From Halothermothrix orenii H 168 (GTDB lineage: Bacteria; Bacillota; Halanaerobiia; Halanaerobiales; Halothermotrichaceae): a stretch of DNA of 64,000 nucleotides. The notes beneath the pieces were generated by a model that did no database searches, was not told the origin of the DNA, and was given only the letters and a program-made list of their open reading frames with translations. Position numbers and translations under genes: made by a program. Shown one piece after another: positions 1 to 9,348 of the stretch (position 1 is the first letter of the stretch; each line of letters opens with the position of its first letter). The stretch is taken from contig NC_011899.1 of NCBI RefSeq assembly GCF_000020485.1, positions 159,501 to 223,500 of the forward strand, read 5' to 3'.

Positions 1-288
1 AAGGGAAGTCCCCAGTAAAATTTCTTTTTTTAAATTTTTAGTAGAAAGGCCAAGTGTTCTAAAATCAACTCCATATAATGAAACAAGATAGAAGATTACC
101 AGAGCAAGAAAAATTAACCTGCCACTGATGACGAACAAAAAGTGAAATATACTTGTTAAAACCGGGGTGTAGGGGAATACCAGTCCCCTGGTCAGGTAAC
201 CAAAAGCAGCCATAAAGTACCAGAACCCCACAATAATAAGGATATCTTTATAGTTAATTTTATGTACATAAAGCGGTCTTTCTTTCAT
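1..288 (-). CDS. Partial membrane protein, possibly a CPBP-family intramembrane protease (N-terminal part)
   Basis: The reading frame opens at an ATG at 286-288 on the minus strand, behind a clear GGAG ribosome site, and runs off the left edge, leaving 96 residues. Two or three hydrophobic segments are visible (about residues 16-36 and 45-72). They are followed by a charged stretch containing FRTLGLSTKN, which resembles the segment before the catalytic core in CPBP (CAAX-type) proteases. The EExxxR and HxxxN motifs that would prove the family would lie outside the window, so the family name is an inference. It is transcribed divergently from glmM. Confidence 0.5.
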   Translation of the reverse strand, partial: MKERPLYVHKINYKDILIIVGFWYFMAAFGYLTRGLVFPYTPVLTSIFHFLFVISGRLIFLALVIFYLVSLYGVDFRTLGLSTKNLKKEILLGTSL

Positions 289-634
289 TTTTTTCTCTCC
301 TTTCACCAATTAAAATTTCGCTACAAGTTAATAAAATCCTCTTTTATCCACTATATTGGGGCATTCTGCTCACACCCATGTTAACCCGGGGTTTAAAAAA
401 TATTAATTTACTGTTATATTTAAGCTACAAATAATTTATGATTTCAGAAGAATTAATTGTAGAAAGCCCTGACAAATCCTAAAAGAATATATAAATTAAC
501 TTAAGGAAAAAGCAGGTTTATTATATATTTTTATCGAAAATAGTAGTTGTTAAACAAAATATTAGTTATCTTGTTTTAAAACATAAATTTTAGTATAATA
601 ACTTCGTGGTTAAAATTGATCAAGAGGTGAGATT
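289..634. other. Divergent intergenic region between the membrane protein gene and glmM
   Basis: 346 bases of AT-rich sequence with no coding frame that I can support. It contains the glmM promoter and two short palindromes: TTGTTAAACAA at 547-557 and TGTTTTAAAACA at 572-583. The second overlaps the -35 box and could be an operator, but I cannot name the regulator. Confidence 0.5.
571..599 (+). promoter_or_regulatory. Probable sigma-A promoter of glmM
   Basis: TTGTTT at 571-576 and TATAAT at 594-599 are separated by 17 bases, and the glmM start lies 35 bases downstream. A 12-bp palindrome (572-583) covers the -35 box. Confidence 0.7.
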
Positions 635-1984
635 ATGGGTAAATTATTTGGAACAGACGGTGTCAGAGGAGTAGCAAACAAAGAACTTACAGGTGAACTG
701 GCCTATAAACTGGGAAGGGCAGGAGGTTATTATTTAACCAGAGATTATAAGGGAGGCAAAAAACCGGTAGTTTTAATTGGTAAGGATACCCGGATTTCGG
801 GTGATATGCTGGAAGCCGGGCTGGTAGCCGGTTTGACCTCTGCAGGCATTGATGTTATTAAGCTCGGTATTATTCCGACACCAGGGGTATCTTTTTTAAC
901 CTCAAGTCTTGATGTCCAGGGAGGGGTAATGATTTCTGCCTCTCACAATCCTATTGCCGACAACGGTATAAAGTTTTTTAACCAAAAAGGTTATAAACTT
1001 ACCGATGAAATGGAGGATGAGATTGAAAATTTAATTTTTAATAAACTGGAGACCATACCCTACCCCACCCATGAGAAGATCGGGGTAGTTGATTCTGCCC
1101 CTGAATATTACCATAAGTATGTTGATTATTTGAAGGAGACAGTTGACTCAGATTTTTCAGGACTGAAAATAGTTGTTGACTGTGCCAATGGAGCTGCCTA
1201 TAAAGTTGCTCCAGAAGTTTTGAAAAAACTGAGGGCTGATGTCATGGTTATCAATGGGAGCTCAGATGGTCACAAAATTAATGTCAATTGTGGTTCTACA
1301 AACCCCGAGATCCTGAGACAGAAGGTTATTGATGAAAAGGCAGACCTGGGTATTGCCCATGATGGTGATGCTGACAGGGTTATTATGGTTGATGAACGGG
1401 GTCAGGTAGTTGATGGTGATAAAATTATGGCTATATGTGCCCTTGATATGATGGAGAGGGGAGTACTCAATAAAAACACCCTGGTAACCACACCTTACAG
1501 TAACCTGGCTTTAAAAGAAATTATGGAAGAAAAGGGAGGACAGGTGGTTATAACCAAAAATGGTGATAGATATGTCCTCAAGGAAATGTTAGAAAATGGT
1601 TATAACCTAGGAGGCGAGAAATCAGGCCATATTATTTTCCTGGATTATAATAATACAGGGGATGGCGTGTTGACAGCCCTTCAGGTTGTAAATATAGTTA
1701 AAAGAACAGGACATAAGTTAAGTGAACTGGCAGCTGTCCTAAAACCGTGGCCCCAGAGGCTGGCTAATATAAAGGTTAAATACAAACAAAAGCTTAAAAC
1801 CAGTGAGCTAATTAAGCAGGAGATCAGTAAGGCTGAACAATTATTGGGAACAGAAGGCAGGGTATTTGTCAGGGCCTCAGGGACTGAACCGGTTATCAGG
1901 CTTATGCTGGAAGGCAAGGATGAAAAACGGTTACTTGAACTGGAAAAGAAACTGGGTAGTATTATCGAAGAAGAGCTAAATTAA
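635..1984 (+). CDS. glmM: Phosphoglucosamine mutase
   Basis: Interconverts glucosamine-6-phosphate and glucosamine-1-phosphate in the cytoplasmic route to UDP-GlcNAc. At 449 residues it has the usual length. The N-terminal [10 protein letters not shown], the phosphoserine loop ISASHNP (active Ser at residue 103), the metal loop DGDADR and the C-terminal phosphate-binding RASGTEP are all present. The ATG follows an AGAGGTGAG ribosome site. It is followed directly by the ribozyme-controlled glmS, so two consecutive steps of amino-sugar synthesis sit together. glmS has its own leader, so the two genes are probably regulated separately. Confidence 0.97.
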
Positions 1985-2138
1985 GCAATTAGTAGTAATC
2001 ATTGTTATTTAAATTGTTCAACTTATTATGATATAATTTATTATGTATGTCATTGATGAGTTTTATTCTTTATTTTAAAGGAAAAGGAGGTGATGAAAAA
2101 CGAGAATTAAGCATTGAGGTTTTTAATATTTAAAGAAA

Positions 2139-2300
2139 AGCGCCTGGACTTAGATGAAAATATTATCTTCATCTAAGTTGACGAGGGAGGGGGTTATCGA
2201 AATGATCGGCGGATGCCCCCAGGCCTTCTGCCGGGCCTGAAGTCATTCCTCAAACCCGTGGAGTGATCTACGGAACAAAGGGAATGACAGGCAGAAAAAA
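2139..2300 (+). ncRNA. glmS ribozyme (glucosamine-6-phosphate-activated self-cleaving riboswitch)
   Basis: The leader shows the conserved order of glmS ribozyme blocks: the cleavage-site segment AGCGCCTGGACT from 2139, a P2 hairpin, GTTGACGAGG, GGGGTTATCGAAAT and the core CGGCGGATGCCCCC. These are followed by the P3/P4 region ending near GACAGGCAG at 2300. Cleavage is expected between A2139 and G2140. In this class glucosamine-6-phosphate acts as a cofactor for cleavage, which destabilises the glmS message. The ribozyme ends about 30 bases before the glmS start. Confidence 0.95.
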
Positions 2301-2330
2301 ACTAAATAATAAACCTGGAGGTAACAAAAC

Positions 2331-4157
2331 ATGTGCGGAATTGTTGGATATATAGGGGAAGAAGAAGCCCCATCGATATTACTTGAAGGATTAAAACGAC
2401 TTGAATATAGAGGTTATGATTCGGCAGGTATAGCTGTAAGTGATGGTTATAATATTAATGTTGTTAAAAAAGCAGGTAAGTTGAAGGAACTGGAGAACAT
2501 CGTTTTTTCCAGCCCTCCGGCCGGAACAGCTGGAATTGGCCATACCCGGTGGGCAACCCATGGAGTTCCTTCTGAGAAAAATTCACATCCTCATTATGAT
2601 TGCCACGAGAATATTGTAGTGGTTCATAATGGTATAATTGAGAACTTCCAGGAGTTAAAAGAAGGGTTAGAGGCTGCGGGGCATAGCTTTGTGTCTGATA
2701 CCGATACTGAGGTTATAGCACATTTAATAGAAGACTATTATAATGGCGATTTGAAAGATGCCGTTTTTAAAGCTGTGCAGAAGCTGGATGGTTCATATGC
2801 CCTGGCTGTTATGACAAAAGAGGAGCCGAATAAAATAATTGCTGTAAGAAAAGATAGCCCTTTAATTATCGGGAAAGGCCAGGGGGAAAACTATATTGCC
2901 TCTGATATACCCGCTTTCCTTAATAACACCAGAAGCTTTTATATCCTTGATGATGGAGAGATAGCTGAAGTTAGTAAGGATAAAGTAGTAATCTATGATA
3001 AAAATGGAGTCAGTATTGATAAAGAGATATTTAAGGTTGACTGGGACCCGGAAATGGCTGAAAAAAATGGGTATGAGCACTATATGTTAAAAGAAATACA
3101 CGAACAACCAGATGCTTTAAGACGGGTTCTTGCCAACAGGGTATCTACTCAAGGTGTTAACCTTGATGAAATTGGATTAACAGCAGAAGAATTAAAAAAA
3201 TACAGCCAGATACAGGTTGTAGCCTGTGGAACGGCCTATTATTCGGGAATGGTCGGTAAATATATCATTGAGGAACTGGCGCGGATACCGGTTAAAGTTG
3301 ATGTTGCCTCAGAATTCAGGTATTCTAATCCCATTATTGATAAGGATACTCTGGTAATTGTTGTTAGTCAGTCAGGGGAAACAGCCGATACCCTGGCTGG
3401 ATTGAGACTAGCCCGGGAAAAAGGGGCCGAGGTACTGGCCCTGACAAATGTAGTCGGCAGTACTATAGCCCGTGAGGCTGACCGGGTTCTTTATCTCAAG
3501 GCCGGGCCTGAAATTGCTGTAGCTTCGACCAAAGCCTATTTAACCATGGTCTCTGTTTTTTATCTGCTGGCCGTTCAATTTGCTAAAATTAAAGGAACAA
3601 TTAATGACGATGAATATATGGGACTTGTATCTGACTTAATTAGACTTCCGGAGCTGGCTTCTGAGACTATTAAGGTCTCTGAAGAGAAGGCGAAAGAAAA
3701 GGCCAGATATTTTATTGATTATGATAATTCCTTCTATATTGGCCGTAACTTTGATTATACCATTGCCCTGGAGGGTGCTTTAAAGTTAAAAGAAATATCA
3801 TACCTTCATGCTGAAGCTTATCCAGCCGGGGAGTTAAAACACGGTCCTTTAGCTTTAATAGAAGAGGGGATTCCGGTAGTTGCCGTTGTGACCAGGAGAT
3901 CACTGTATGATAAAATGTTGAGTAATATAAAAGAAGTTAAAGCCAGGGGTGCCAATATAACAGCTGTTGCTATTGCAGGAGATGCGGAGGTTGAAAAAGC
4001 TGTTGATGATGTTATTTTTATTCCTGAGTGTAATGAATTTTTCAGTGGCCTGCTGGCAGTTATTCCGCTTCAGCTTCTGGCATATTATACAGCCGTAGGC
4101 CGGGGTTTTGATGTTGATCAGCCCCGCAATCTGGCCAAAAGTGTGACTGTGGAATAA
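2331..4157 (+). CDS. glmS: Glutamine--fructose-6-phosphate aminotransferase (isomerizing)
   Basis: Makes glucosamine-6-phosphate from fructose-6-phosphate and glutamine, the entry step to cell-wall amino sugars. It has 608 residues, the normal length. The N-terminal Ntn glutaminase domain starts with MCGIVGYIG, so the nucleophile is Cys2 after Met removal. Two SIS sugar-isomerase domains follow, with VSQSGETADTLAG and the C-terminal DQPRNLAKSVTVE end. The GGAGG ribosome site at 2317-2321 fixes the ATG. Feedback control is through the glmS ribozyme immediately upstream. Confidence 0.97.
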   Translation: MCGIVGYIGEEEAPSILLEGLKRLEYRGYDSAGIAVSDGYNINVVKKAGKLKELENIVFSSPPAGTAGIGHTRWATHGVPSEKNSHPHYDCHENIVVVHNGIIENFQELKEGLEAAGHSFVSDTDTEVIAHLIEDYYNGDLKDAVFKAVQKLDGSYALAVMTKEEPNKIIAVRKDSPLIIGKGQGENYIASDIPAFLNNTRSFYILDDGEIAEVSKDKVVIYDKNGVSIDKEIFKVDWDPEMAEKNGYEHYMLKEIHEQPDALRRVLANRVSTQGVNLDEIGLTAEELKKYSQIQVVACGTAYYSGMVGKYIIEELARIPVKVDVASEFRYSNPIIDKDTLVIVVSQSGETADTLAGLRLAREKGAEVLALTNVVGSTIAREADRVLYLKAGPEIAVASTKAYLTMVSVFYLLAVQFAKIKGTINDDEYMGLVSDLIRLPELASETIKVSEEKAKEKARYFIDYDNSFYIGRNFDYTIALEGALKLKEISYLHAEAYPAGELKHGPLALIEEGIPVVAVVTRRSLYDKMLSNIKEVKARGANITAVAIAGDAEVEKAVDDVIFIPECNEFFSGLLAVIPLQLLAYYTAVGRGFDVDQPRNLAKSVTVE

Positions 4158-4181
4158 GTTCTCAGTGAATTTAATAATATT

Positions 4182-4210
4182 TATGGAGGGGCATAATCTG
4201 CCTCTCCATA
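4182..4210 (+). terminator. Probable terminator after glmS
   Basis: A 12-bp stem (TATGGAGGGGCA with TGCCTCTCCATA, one G-U pair) has a 5-base loop. The downstream tract is AT-rich but not a pure T run. Confidence 0.6.
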
Positions 4211-4307
4211 CTATAATATATTTTAAAAAGTAAAAAAATTATTATTACTGGAAGGAGTTGAGGATACCCATGTAGAAGTAAAAAAGTGTGTAATAAGGTA
4301 TAACAGT

Positions 4308-4319
4308 GCAAACGTTTGC
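4308..4319. promoter_or_regulatory. LacI/GalR/CcpA-family operator upstream of galT
   Basis: GCAAACGTTTGC is a perfect 12-bp palindrome with the central CG typical of LacI-family operators. With its flanks (GTGCAAACGTTTGCC) it closely resembles GalR-type sites. A TATAAC at 4299-4304 just upstream could be a -10 box, although no convincing -35 was found. The site lies 88 bases before galT. Confidence 0.6.
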
Positions 4320-4407
4320 CAAAGGTGGGAAAGTTAGGGATTGTTAGGGCTTAGACAATCTTAAGTTAACTATCTACCATAAATTATAATAGGAGGAGTT
4401 GTATACC

Positions 4408-5409
4408 ATGTCTGAAATAAGAAAAGATATTATTACAGGTAATTATGTAGTAATTGCTGTAGAAAGGAGTAAAAGGCCACATGATTTTGCACATAAAAGG
4501 CCTCCCAAAAAAGGTGGATTCTGCCCATTTTGTTATGGAAATGAACAGGAAACTCCCCCCGAAGTTGCTGCTTTAAGACCAGATGAAAATACAGAACCGG
4601 ATACACCTGGCTGGGAAATCAGGATAGTTCCCAATAAGTTTGGAGCAGTTAAGCCCGATATTGAACTGAAAGACTGTAAAGATGGCATCTATTCATATGT
4701 AACCGGTCGGGGAGCAGCTGAAGTAGTGATTGAGTCCCCCAGGCATGATTCCACCCTGGGTAGTCATGAACCAGAGCATGTCAATAATCTATTAAAGATG
4801 ATAAGGGATCGTTATAATGAACTGGGTAGTGATGAGAATATTAGCTATGTCCAGGTTTTTAAGAATTTTGGTCCAACAGCTGGGGCCTCTCTGGAGCACC
4901 CCCACTGGCAAATAATTTCTACACCATTGATTCCCACCAATGTTATGGATGAGCTTAAAGGCACCGAAAATTATTACAGGAAACACGGTACCTGTCCCTA
5001 TTGTGAAATGATTGAAGAAGAATTAAAGGATGGAAGCAGGATTGTTGCCGAAAATGATTATTTTGTAGCCCTCTGTCCCTATGCATCCCGTTTTCCCTTT
5101 GAAACATGGATTTTACCCAAAGAACATAACAATTGTTTTGGGAAATTAACAGGTAAAGAATTCGGGGAATTAACTGAAATGCTCCAGGGCATTGTAAAAA
5201 AACTGGAACTAGGATTTGACTATCCTCCCTATAATATTGTGGTTCACAGCAATCCTGTGGATGGGGTTGACAGGGATTATTACCACTGGCATATTGAAAT
5301 TTTACCCAGGCTGGCAATAATGGCCGTTTTTGAACTGGGAACTGGCTATCATATTAATCCTACCCCTCCAGAGATTGCAGCAGATTCTCTAAAAGAGATA
5401 GGGGGATAA
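4408..5409 (+). CDS. galT: Galactose-1-phosphate (hexose-1-phosphate) uridylyltransferase
   Basis: Transfers UMP between UDP-sugar and hexose-1-phosphate (Leloir pathway). The catalytic HPHWQ motif lies in SLEHPHWQIIST. Two CxxC pairs (CPFC near the N-terminus and CPYC in the middle) suggest zinc binding. A second HIT-like half ends in HWHIEILPR. The ATG at 4408 has AGGAGGAG nine bases upstream. An in-frame TTG at 4399 overlaps that ribosome site and is rejected. The product is 333 residues. It leads a three-gene group with a maltokinase-like kinase and a GT4 glycosyltransferase, preceded by a GalR-like operator. This suggests sugar-phosphate flux into a storage glucan or disaccharide route. 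Confidence 0.9.
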   Translation: MSEIRKDIITGNYVVIAVERSKRPHDFAHKRPPKKGGFCPFCYGNEQETPPEVAALRPDENTEPDTPGWEIRIVPNKFGAVKPDIELKDCKDGIYSYVTGRGAAEVVIESPRHDSTLGSHEPEHVNNLLKMIRDRYNELGSDENISYVQVFKNFGPTAGASLEHPHWQIISTPLIPTNVMDELKGTENYYRKHGTCPYCEMIEEELKDGSRIVAENDYFVALCPYASRFPFETWILPKEHNNCFGKLTGKEFGELTEMLQGIVKKLELGFDYPPYNIVVHSNPVDGVDRDYYHWHIEILPRLAIMAVFELGTGYHINPTPPEIAADSLKEIGG

Positions 5410-5438
5410 ACAATCTATTGTGGTGGAAGGTGTTAAAT

Positions 5439-7007
5439 ATGGCTTTAGTAACGGCATATTCTTTTGGTGAAATAATAAAAGAACTAGATAATATTATTTC
5501 ATCAATAGAACCGAAAAAATTTAAGGAGACCCGGTGGTTCAGGAAAAAGGCCGATGACTTAATAGGTGTAGAGCTAGTAGACTATGGTGTATTAGAGTAT
5601 AAACCTGATGAAAGACTGGTAATTCCAGCAGTTGTCTCCTTTCATATGCAGGATCGGGTCAACAATACAGGGTATGAAGAACTATATTATTTACCACTGG
5701 TAATAAATAAAAATTATGATGAAAAATGCCTTTTGTTACTGGAGATAGAAAACACCTCATATACAGCTTATGTATATGAGGGGATATATTCGCTGGAATA
5801 TAACAGGGTTCTCGATGAGTTTGTTAAAAGAGAAGGTAGTCTTGAAATGGAAAAAGGAGGCTATCTTCAGGCTGAATTATTAAATTATTATAATAATGTT
5901 ACCAGGTCTTATTCGTTGACAGAGGTTTCAAGTAATAGTCTGGCTTTAATCGAAAGAAGCAGTATTATAAAGACTTATCGAAAAATGGTACCCGGGGTCA
6001 ATCCTGATCTGGAAATAGGATTATCACTTATCAGAGAAACCGGTTTCAGAAATTTTCCCGAAATAAAAGGATATGTCTCCTATCAAAAGAATAATATCAA
6101 TTATGACATCTGTCTTATCGAACAATATGTAAATAACGAGGGGGATGTCTGGGCTTATACCCAGCGTTTCCTCTCGCGTTATTTGCATTATGTAAGTGAT
6201 AACCCGGGGAAGGACTCCCTGTTTACATACCTTGACCCCTTTATTGAAGAGATGGAATACCTGGGTGAGGTCATTGGTGAACTACATCTATCCCTGTCTG
6301 GAATAGAGCAGGATAATTTTAAACCACGGAAGCCAACCCTGGCAGAAATTGAAGCCTGGCATGAAGAAGTACAACAGAATACAGAGTTACTCTTTAAATT
6401 ACTTAAGAAAAACAAGAATAATATCAATAATGATTATAACTATTACAGGGTGCTAAACATGGTCCTTGATAAGGAAAAAACAATATTTGGAGCAGTAAAG
6501 CGCATTTTTGGATTAAAGGATTCACTGGGTAAATATATGAGGGTTCACGGGGACCTTCATTTAGAGCAAATATTAAAGACTGAAGATGATTTTATGGTCC
6601 TTGACTTTGAGGGCGAGCCTTTAAAGAGTATTCAGCATCGCCGCATGAAGTATTCTCCATTAAAAGATATAGCCGGAATGATGAGATCCTTTAACTATGC
6701 TGGTTATGCGGGCTACTTTGATTTTGTTAAAAAGAATCAGGGTATAAATGACCGGGGAAGATTTATTAAAGCAATCTCACTATGGGAGGAAGAGGCCCGG
6801 ACATCTTTCTTGACAGGGTATCAGAATAAGATAAGAGAAAATAATGGAGACTTTTTACCACCTGAAGATAAATTTGACCAGGTGCTGGCCCTGTTTAAGA
6901 TTGAAAAAGCTCTGTATGAAGGGATATATGAGATCAATAATAGACCAGACTGGTTGCACATTCCGCTCCAGGGGATACTGGACTGTGTGGAAGAAATCGC
7001 TGACTGA
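5439..7007 (+). CDS. Maltokinase-like phosphotransferase (Mak/Pep2 type)
   Basis: The 522-residue protein has the two-part layout of bacterial maltokinases. The N-terminal cap contains RWFRKKADD, matching the family RWF-x-KxR start. The C-terminal aminoglycoside-phosphotransferase-like kinase has a VHGDLHLEQIL catalytic loop (HGD), then LDFEGEP (metal-binding DFE), RRMKYSPLKD and IAGMMRSFNYA. In actinobacteria these enzymes make maltose-1-phosphate from maltose and ATP. The start is ATG 5439, with GGAAGGTG six bases upstream; an upstream in-frame TTG has no ribosome site. The gene lies between galT and a GlgM-like transferase, a combination that fits maltose-1-phosphate metabolism. The substrate is inferred. 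Confidence 0.8.
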   Translation: MALVTAYSFGEIIKELDNIISSIEPKKFKETRWFRKKADDLIGVELVDYGVLEYKPDERLVIPAVVSFHMQDRVNNTGYEELYYLPLVINKNYDEKCLLLLEIENTSYTAYVYEGIYSLEYNRVLDEFVKREGSLEMEKGGYLQAELLNYYNNVTRSYSLTEVSSNSLALIERSSIIKTYRKMVPGVNPDLEIGLSLIRETGFRNFPEIKGYVSYQKNNINYDICLIEQYVNNEGDVWAYTQRFLSRYLHYVSDNPGKDSLFTYLDPFIEEMEYLGEVIGELHLSLSGIEQDNFKPRKPTLAEIEAWHEEVQQNTELLFKLLKKNKNNINNDYNYYRVLNMVLDKEKTIFGAVKRIFGLKDSLGKYMRVHGDLHLEQILKTEDDFMVLDFEGEPLKSIQHRRMKYSPLKDIAGMMRSFNYAGYAGYFDFVKKNQGINDRGRFIKAISLWEEEARTSFLTGYQNKIRENNGDFLPPEDKFDQVLALFKIEKALYEGIYEINNRPDWLHIPLQGILDCVEEIAD

Positions 7008-7059
7008 GAGCTATAACAGGGGTAACAAAAATTATCAAATATTATAAGGAGGTATCATA

Positions 7060-8274
7060 ATGGATAATTTGAAAGTAACCATGCTAACCAAGGAATACCC
7101 ACCATATATATATGGTGGGGCCGGGGTCCATGTTGATTATTTAACAGGGGCTTTAAAAGATATAATGAATGTTGAAGTCAGGTGTTTTGGTGATCAGGAG
7201 GGTAATAAAAAGGGGATAGATGTAACCGGTTATCACCCCTGGGAAGATTTAAGTGAGGGAAGTGACATTCGCTTCCGTAAGGTACTGGATCCTTTTTCAG
7301 TTGATCTGGCTATGGTAAAGGACCCAATAGATTCTCATCTGGTTCATGCCCATACCTGGTATACTTTTATGGCAGGTTTTCTGGCTAAAAAATTGTATAA
7401 TATACCCCTGGTAACTACAATACATAGTCTGGAACCTTTAAGGCCGTGGAAGGAAGAACAGCTGGGTCGCGGGTACCAGCTCAGTCTCTGGATGGAAAAA
7501 ATGGGAATAGAGAATTCTGATAAAGTGATTGCTGTTTCCGGTGAAATGAAAAAGGATATCTTAAAATATTATGATGTTGATGAAGACAGGGTAGAGGTAA
7601 TATACAATGGTATCGATCTAGACCAGTACAGGTATACTGATAGTGATACATATAGAAGGAAATATGGTATCGATCTTGATAAACCATATGTCTTATTTGT
7701 GGGTAGAATAACCAGACAGAAAGGGATTATTCACCTGGTAAATGCCATTAAATATATAAATGAGAACACCCAGGTAGTTTTATGTGCCGGTGCTCCTGAT
7801 ACTGAAGAGATAGAAAAAGAAATGACAGAAAAAGTTGCCGCCATACAGGAAAAGAGGGATGGAGTAATCTGGATAAATGAGATGGTCAGTAAAGAAGCTG
7901 TTATCGAATTTTATTCCAATGCTGCTGTCTTTTGCTGTCCTTCTGTTTACGAACCCTTTGGTATTATTAACCTGGAAGCCATGGCCTGCCAGACACCGGT
8001 TGTTGCTTCGGCGGTCGGTGGGATAAAAGAAGTAGTTGTTGATGGAGAAACAGGTTTTCTTGTAAATTACGAACAGAAGGATGAAAAAACCGGTGAGCCC
8101 AAAAACCCTGAGGCCTTCTCTAAATCCCTGGCAGAGAAAATAAATATGGTTTTAGAAGATGACAAACTTGCCAAAGAGATGGGTAAAAAAGGACGAGAAC
8201 GGGTAGAAAAATATTTTAGCTGGGAGAGTATTGCCCGGCAGACAAAGAAACTTTATGAAAGTATTGTTCAGTAA
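7060..8274 (+). CDS. GT4 glycosyltransferase, GlgM/actinobacterial GlgA-like (maltose-1-phosphate or glycogen synthase)
   Basis: 404 residues with the GT-B fold of retaining GT4 enzymes. The N-terminal [18 protein letters not shown] matches the start of the corynebacterial/mycobacterial GlgA (GlgM) family. The donor site has GRITRQKG, and the E-x7-E pair is in [18 protein letters not shown]. GlgM enzymes couple ADP-glucose to glucose-1-phosphate to give maltose-1-phosphate; others of this subfamily extend glycogen. AAGGAGG precedes the ATG. Together with the adjacent maltokinase-like gene, two potential producers of maltose-1-phosphate are neighbours. No GlgE (the polymerase) is in the window. 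Confidence 0.82.
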   Translation: MDNLKVTMLTKEYPPYIYGGAGVHVDYLTGALKDIMNVEVRCFGDQEGNKKGIDVTGYHPWEDLSEGSDIRFRKVLDPFSVDLAMVKDPIDSHLVHAHTWYTFMAGFLAKKLYNIPLVTTIHSLEPLRPWKEEQLGRGYQLSLWMEKMGIENSDKVIAVSGEMKKDILKYYDVDEDRVEVIYNGIDLDQYRYTDSDTYRRKYGIDLDKPYVLFVGRITRQKGIIHLVNAIKYINENTQVVLCAGAPDTEEIEKEMTEKVAAIQEKRDGVIWINEMVSKEAVIEFYSNAAVFCCPSVYEPFGIINLEAMACQTPVVASAVGGIKEVVVDGETGFLVNYEQKDEKTGEPKNPEAFSKSLAEKINMVLEDDKLAKEMGKKGRERVEKYFSWESIARQTKKLYESIVQ

Positions 8275-8303
8275 GAAGGTAAGAATATTGGCTGGGTTAT
8301 CCC

Positions 8304-8335
8304 AAAAAATACCGGCTTTTTAGCCGGTATTTTTT
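8304..8335. terminator. Bidirectional terminator between the GT4 gene and agrB
   Basis: A perfect 14-bp stem (8304-8317 with 8322-8335) and TTTT loop has A and T runs on opposite sides, so it can stop transcription from both converging genes. The last bases overlap the agrB stop codon. Confidence 0.9.
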
Positions 8336-8945
8336 AGTCATGTTCAGGAAGGTAATTATCGACCAGATAATAAAAGAAGGGATGGAGTACCAGTATTTCA
8401 GCGATAATACCCAGGCTGCTGGCCAGAACCAGATGGCTGTACTGGTCAAAATAGATAGTTACAAGAGAAGCAATAACAAACCAGATGGTTAAAATTTTAA
8501 AGGAAACATTCTTTAACTTTTGTCTCCTGTCAGGTTCTTTAATGGGATGTACTTCAGTATCAGCCGGGGCATATTTATTAACCATAAAAAGGCTGAATGT
8601 CGTTATTATAATCAGCCAGATAATAAGAGAAGGTGTTGCCAGGGTGATATATATGGATATTAGACCTATTGCCAGAAAGACAATGAGGGATACTATTAAG
8701 CACAGAGAATACCGTGGTAGATGGACACCTCCGGCATAGGGTCGCAGAATGAGAAAGGTTATTAGAGCTATCATAACAGGCCAGAATATTCCCAGAAAAT
8801 AGGCTGACCCCAGAATGGCAATAATCTCAATCAGGAGGCCAATAATTACCTGAAAACCGTACCTTAAATAGGCTTCTCTCCTTTCACTGAGGTTGAGGGT
8901 TTTTCTGATATACCTGGCCATGGAATCAGATACCTGTTTTATCAA
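8334..8945 (-). CDS. agrB: AgrB-like peptide-processing membrane protease
   Basis: AgrB proteins are membrane cysteine endopeptidases that trim and cyclise the AgrD propeptide. The family signature is clear: RPYAGGVHLPRYSLC holds the catalytic His and Cys (about residues 75 and 82, close to His77 and Cys84 of S. aureus AgrB). Several transmembrane helices follow. The best ribosome site, GGAGG on the minus strand, lies eight bases before a TTG at 8945. A GTG nine bases further upstream overlaps that site, so TTG is chosen, giving 203 residues. It is divergent from agrD, unlike the usual agrBD order, and converges on the GT4 gene. Confidence 0.9.
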   Translation of the reverse strand: MIKQVSDSMARYIRKTLNLSERREAYLRYGFQVIIGLLIEIIAILGSAYFLGIFWPVMIALITFLILRPYAGGVHLPRYSLCLIVSLIVFLAIGLISIYITLATPSLIIWLIIITTFSLFMVNKYAPADTEVHPIKEPDRRQKLKNVSFKILTIWFVIASLVTIYFDQYSHLVLASSLGIIAEILVLHPFFYYLVDNYLPEHD

Positions 8946-9348
8946 TTTAACCACCTCCGTTAATATGTGTTTTTTGGTTTTGGGAATTCAGTTATGGAGT
9001 ATGCCTTATGTAATAATTCTACAGACCATTAACTTCCACCTTTTTCTATAATATAATTTTTGAAAAAAAGATGAAATTAAAAATATTACAAAAAAATTAT
9101 GATTTATTTTGCCAGGGTTAATTTAACATGGAATGAAATAAGTTACTCTTATAGTGTAATAGATTACAGAAAAACTGCACATTACTACATTTTGACAAAA
9201 AATCTTAAAAGTGTTAAAATATAACCAGAATATAAAAGTTTTAGTACATATGATGGTAATGAATCAGGACAGGCCTTTAGCCTGTAAAAATTAGCTTGTA
9301 AAAATATATATTTTAAATATAAATACTTATTAAGGGGGGATTTTATAT
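8946..9348. other. agrB-agrD divergent intergenic region
   Basis: About 400 bases, AT-rich and without a supportable gene. It holds the agrD promoter (9192-9220). On the minus strand it should also contain the agrB promoter, which I could not place. I looked for paired AgrA/LytTR-type boxes and found only isolated GTTA-like half sites. Confidence 0.5.
9192..9220 (+). promoter_or_regulatory. agrD promoter
   Basis: TTGACA at 9192-9197 and TAAAAT at 9215-9220 are separated by 17 bases. The leader to agrD is about 120 bases. Confidence 0.75.

Noticed and set aside
2093-2110. A five-codon frame (MKNEN) directly after AAGGAGG, ahead of the glmS ribozyme
   Set aside because: Spacing between the ribosome site and the ATG is only about two bases and the frame is too short to support. 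It is probably a chance match, although it could be a leader peptide.
4252-4275. AAGGAG followed by ATG-TAG before the galT operator
   Set aside because: A start codon followed immediately by a stop; spacing is long and it has no evident role.
8955-9192. Paired AgrA-type boxes upstream of agrD
   Set aside because: Isolated GTTA-like half sites occur but not at the expected 21-22 base spacing.
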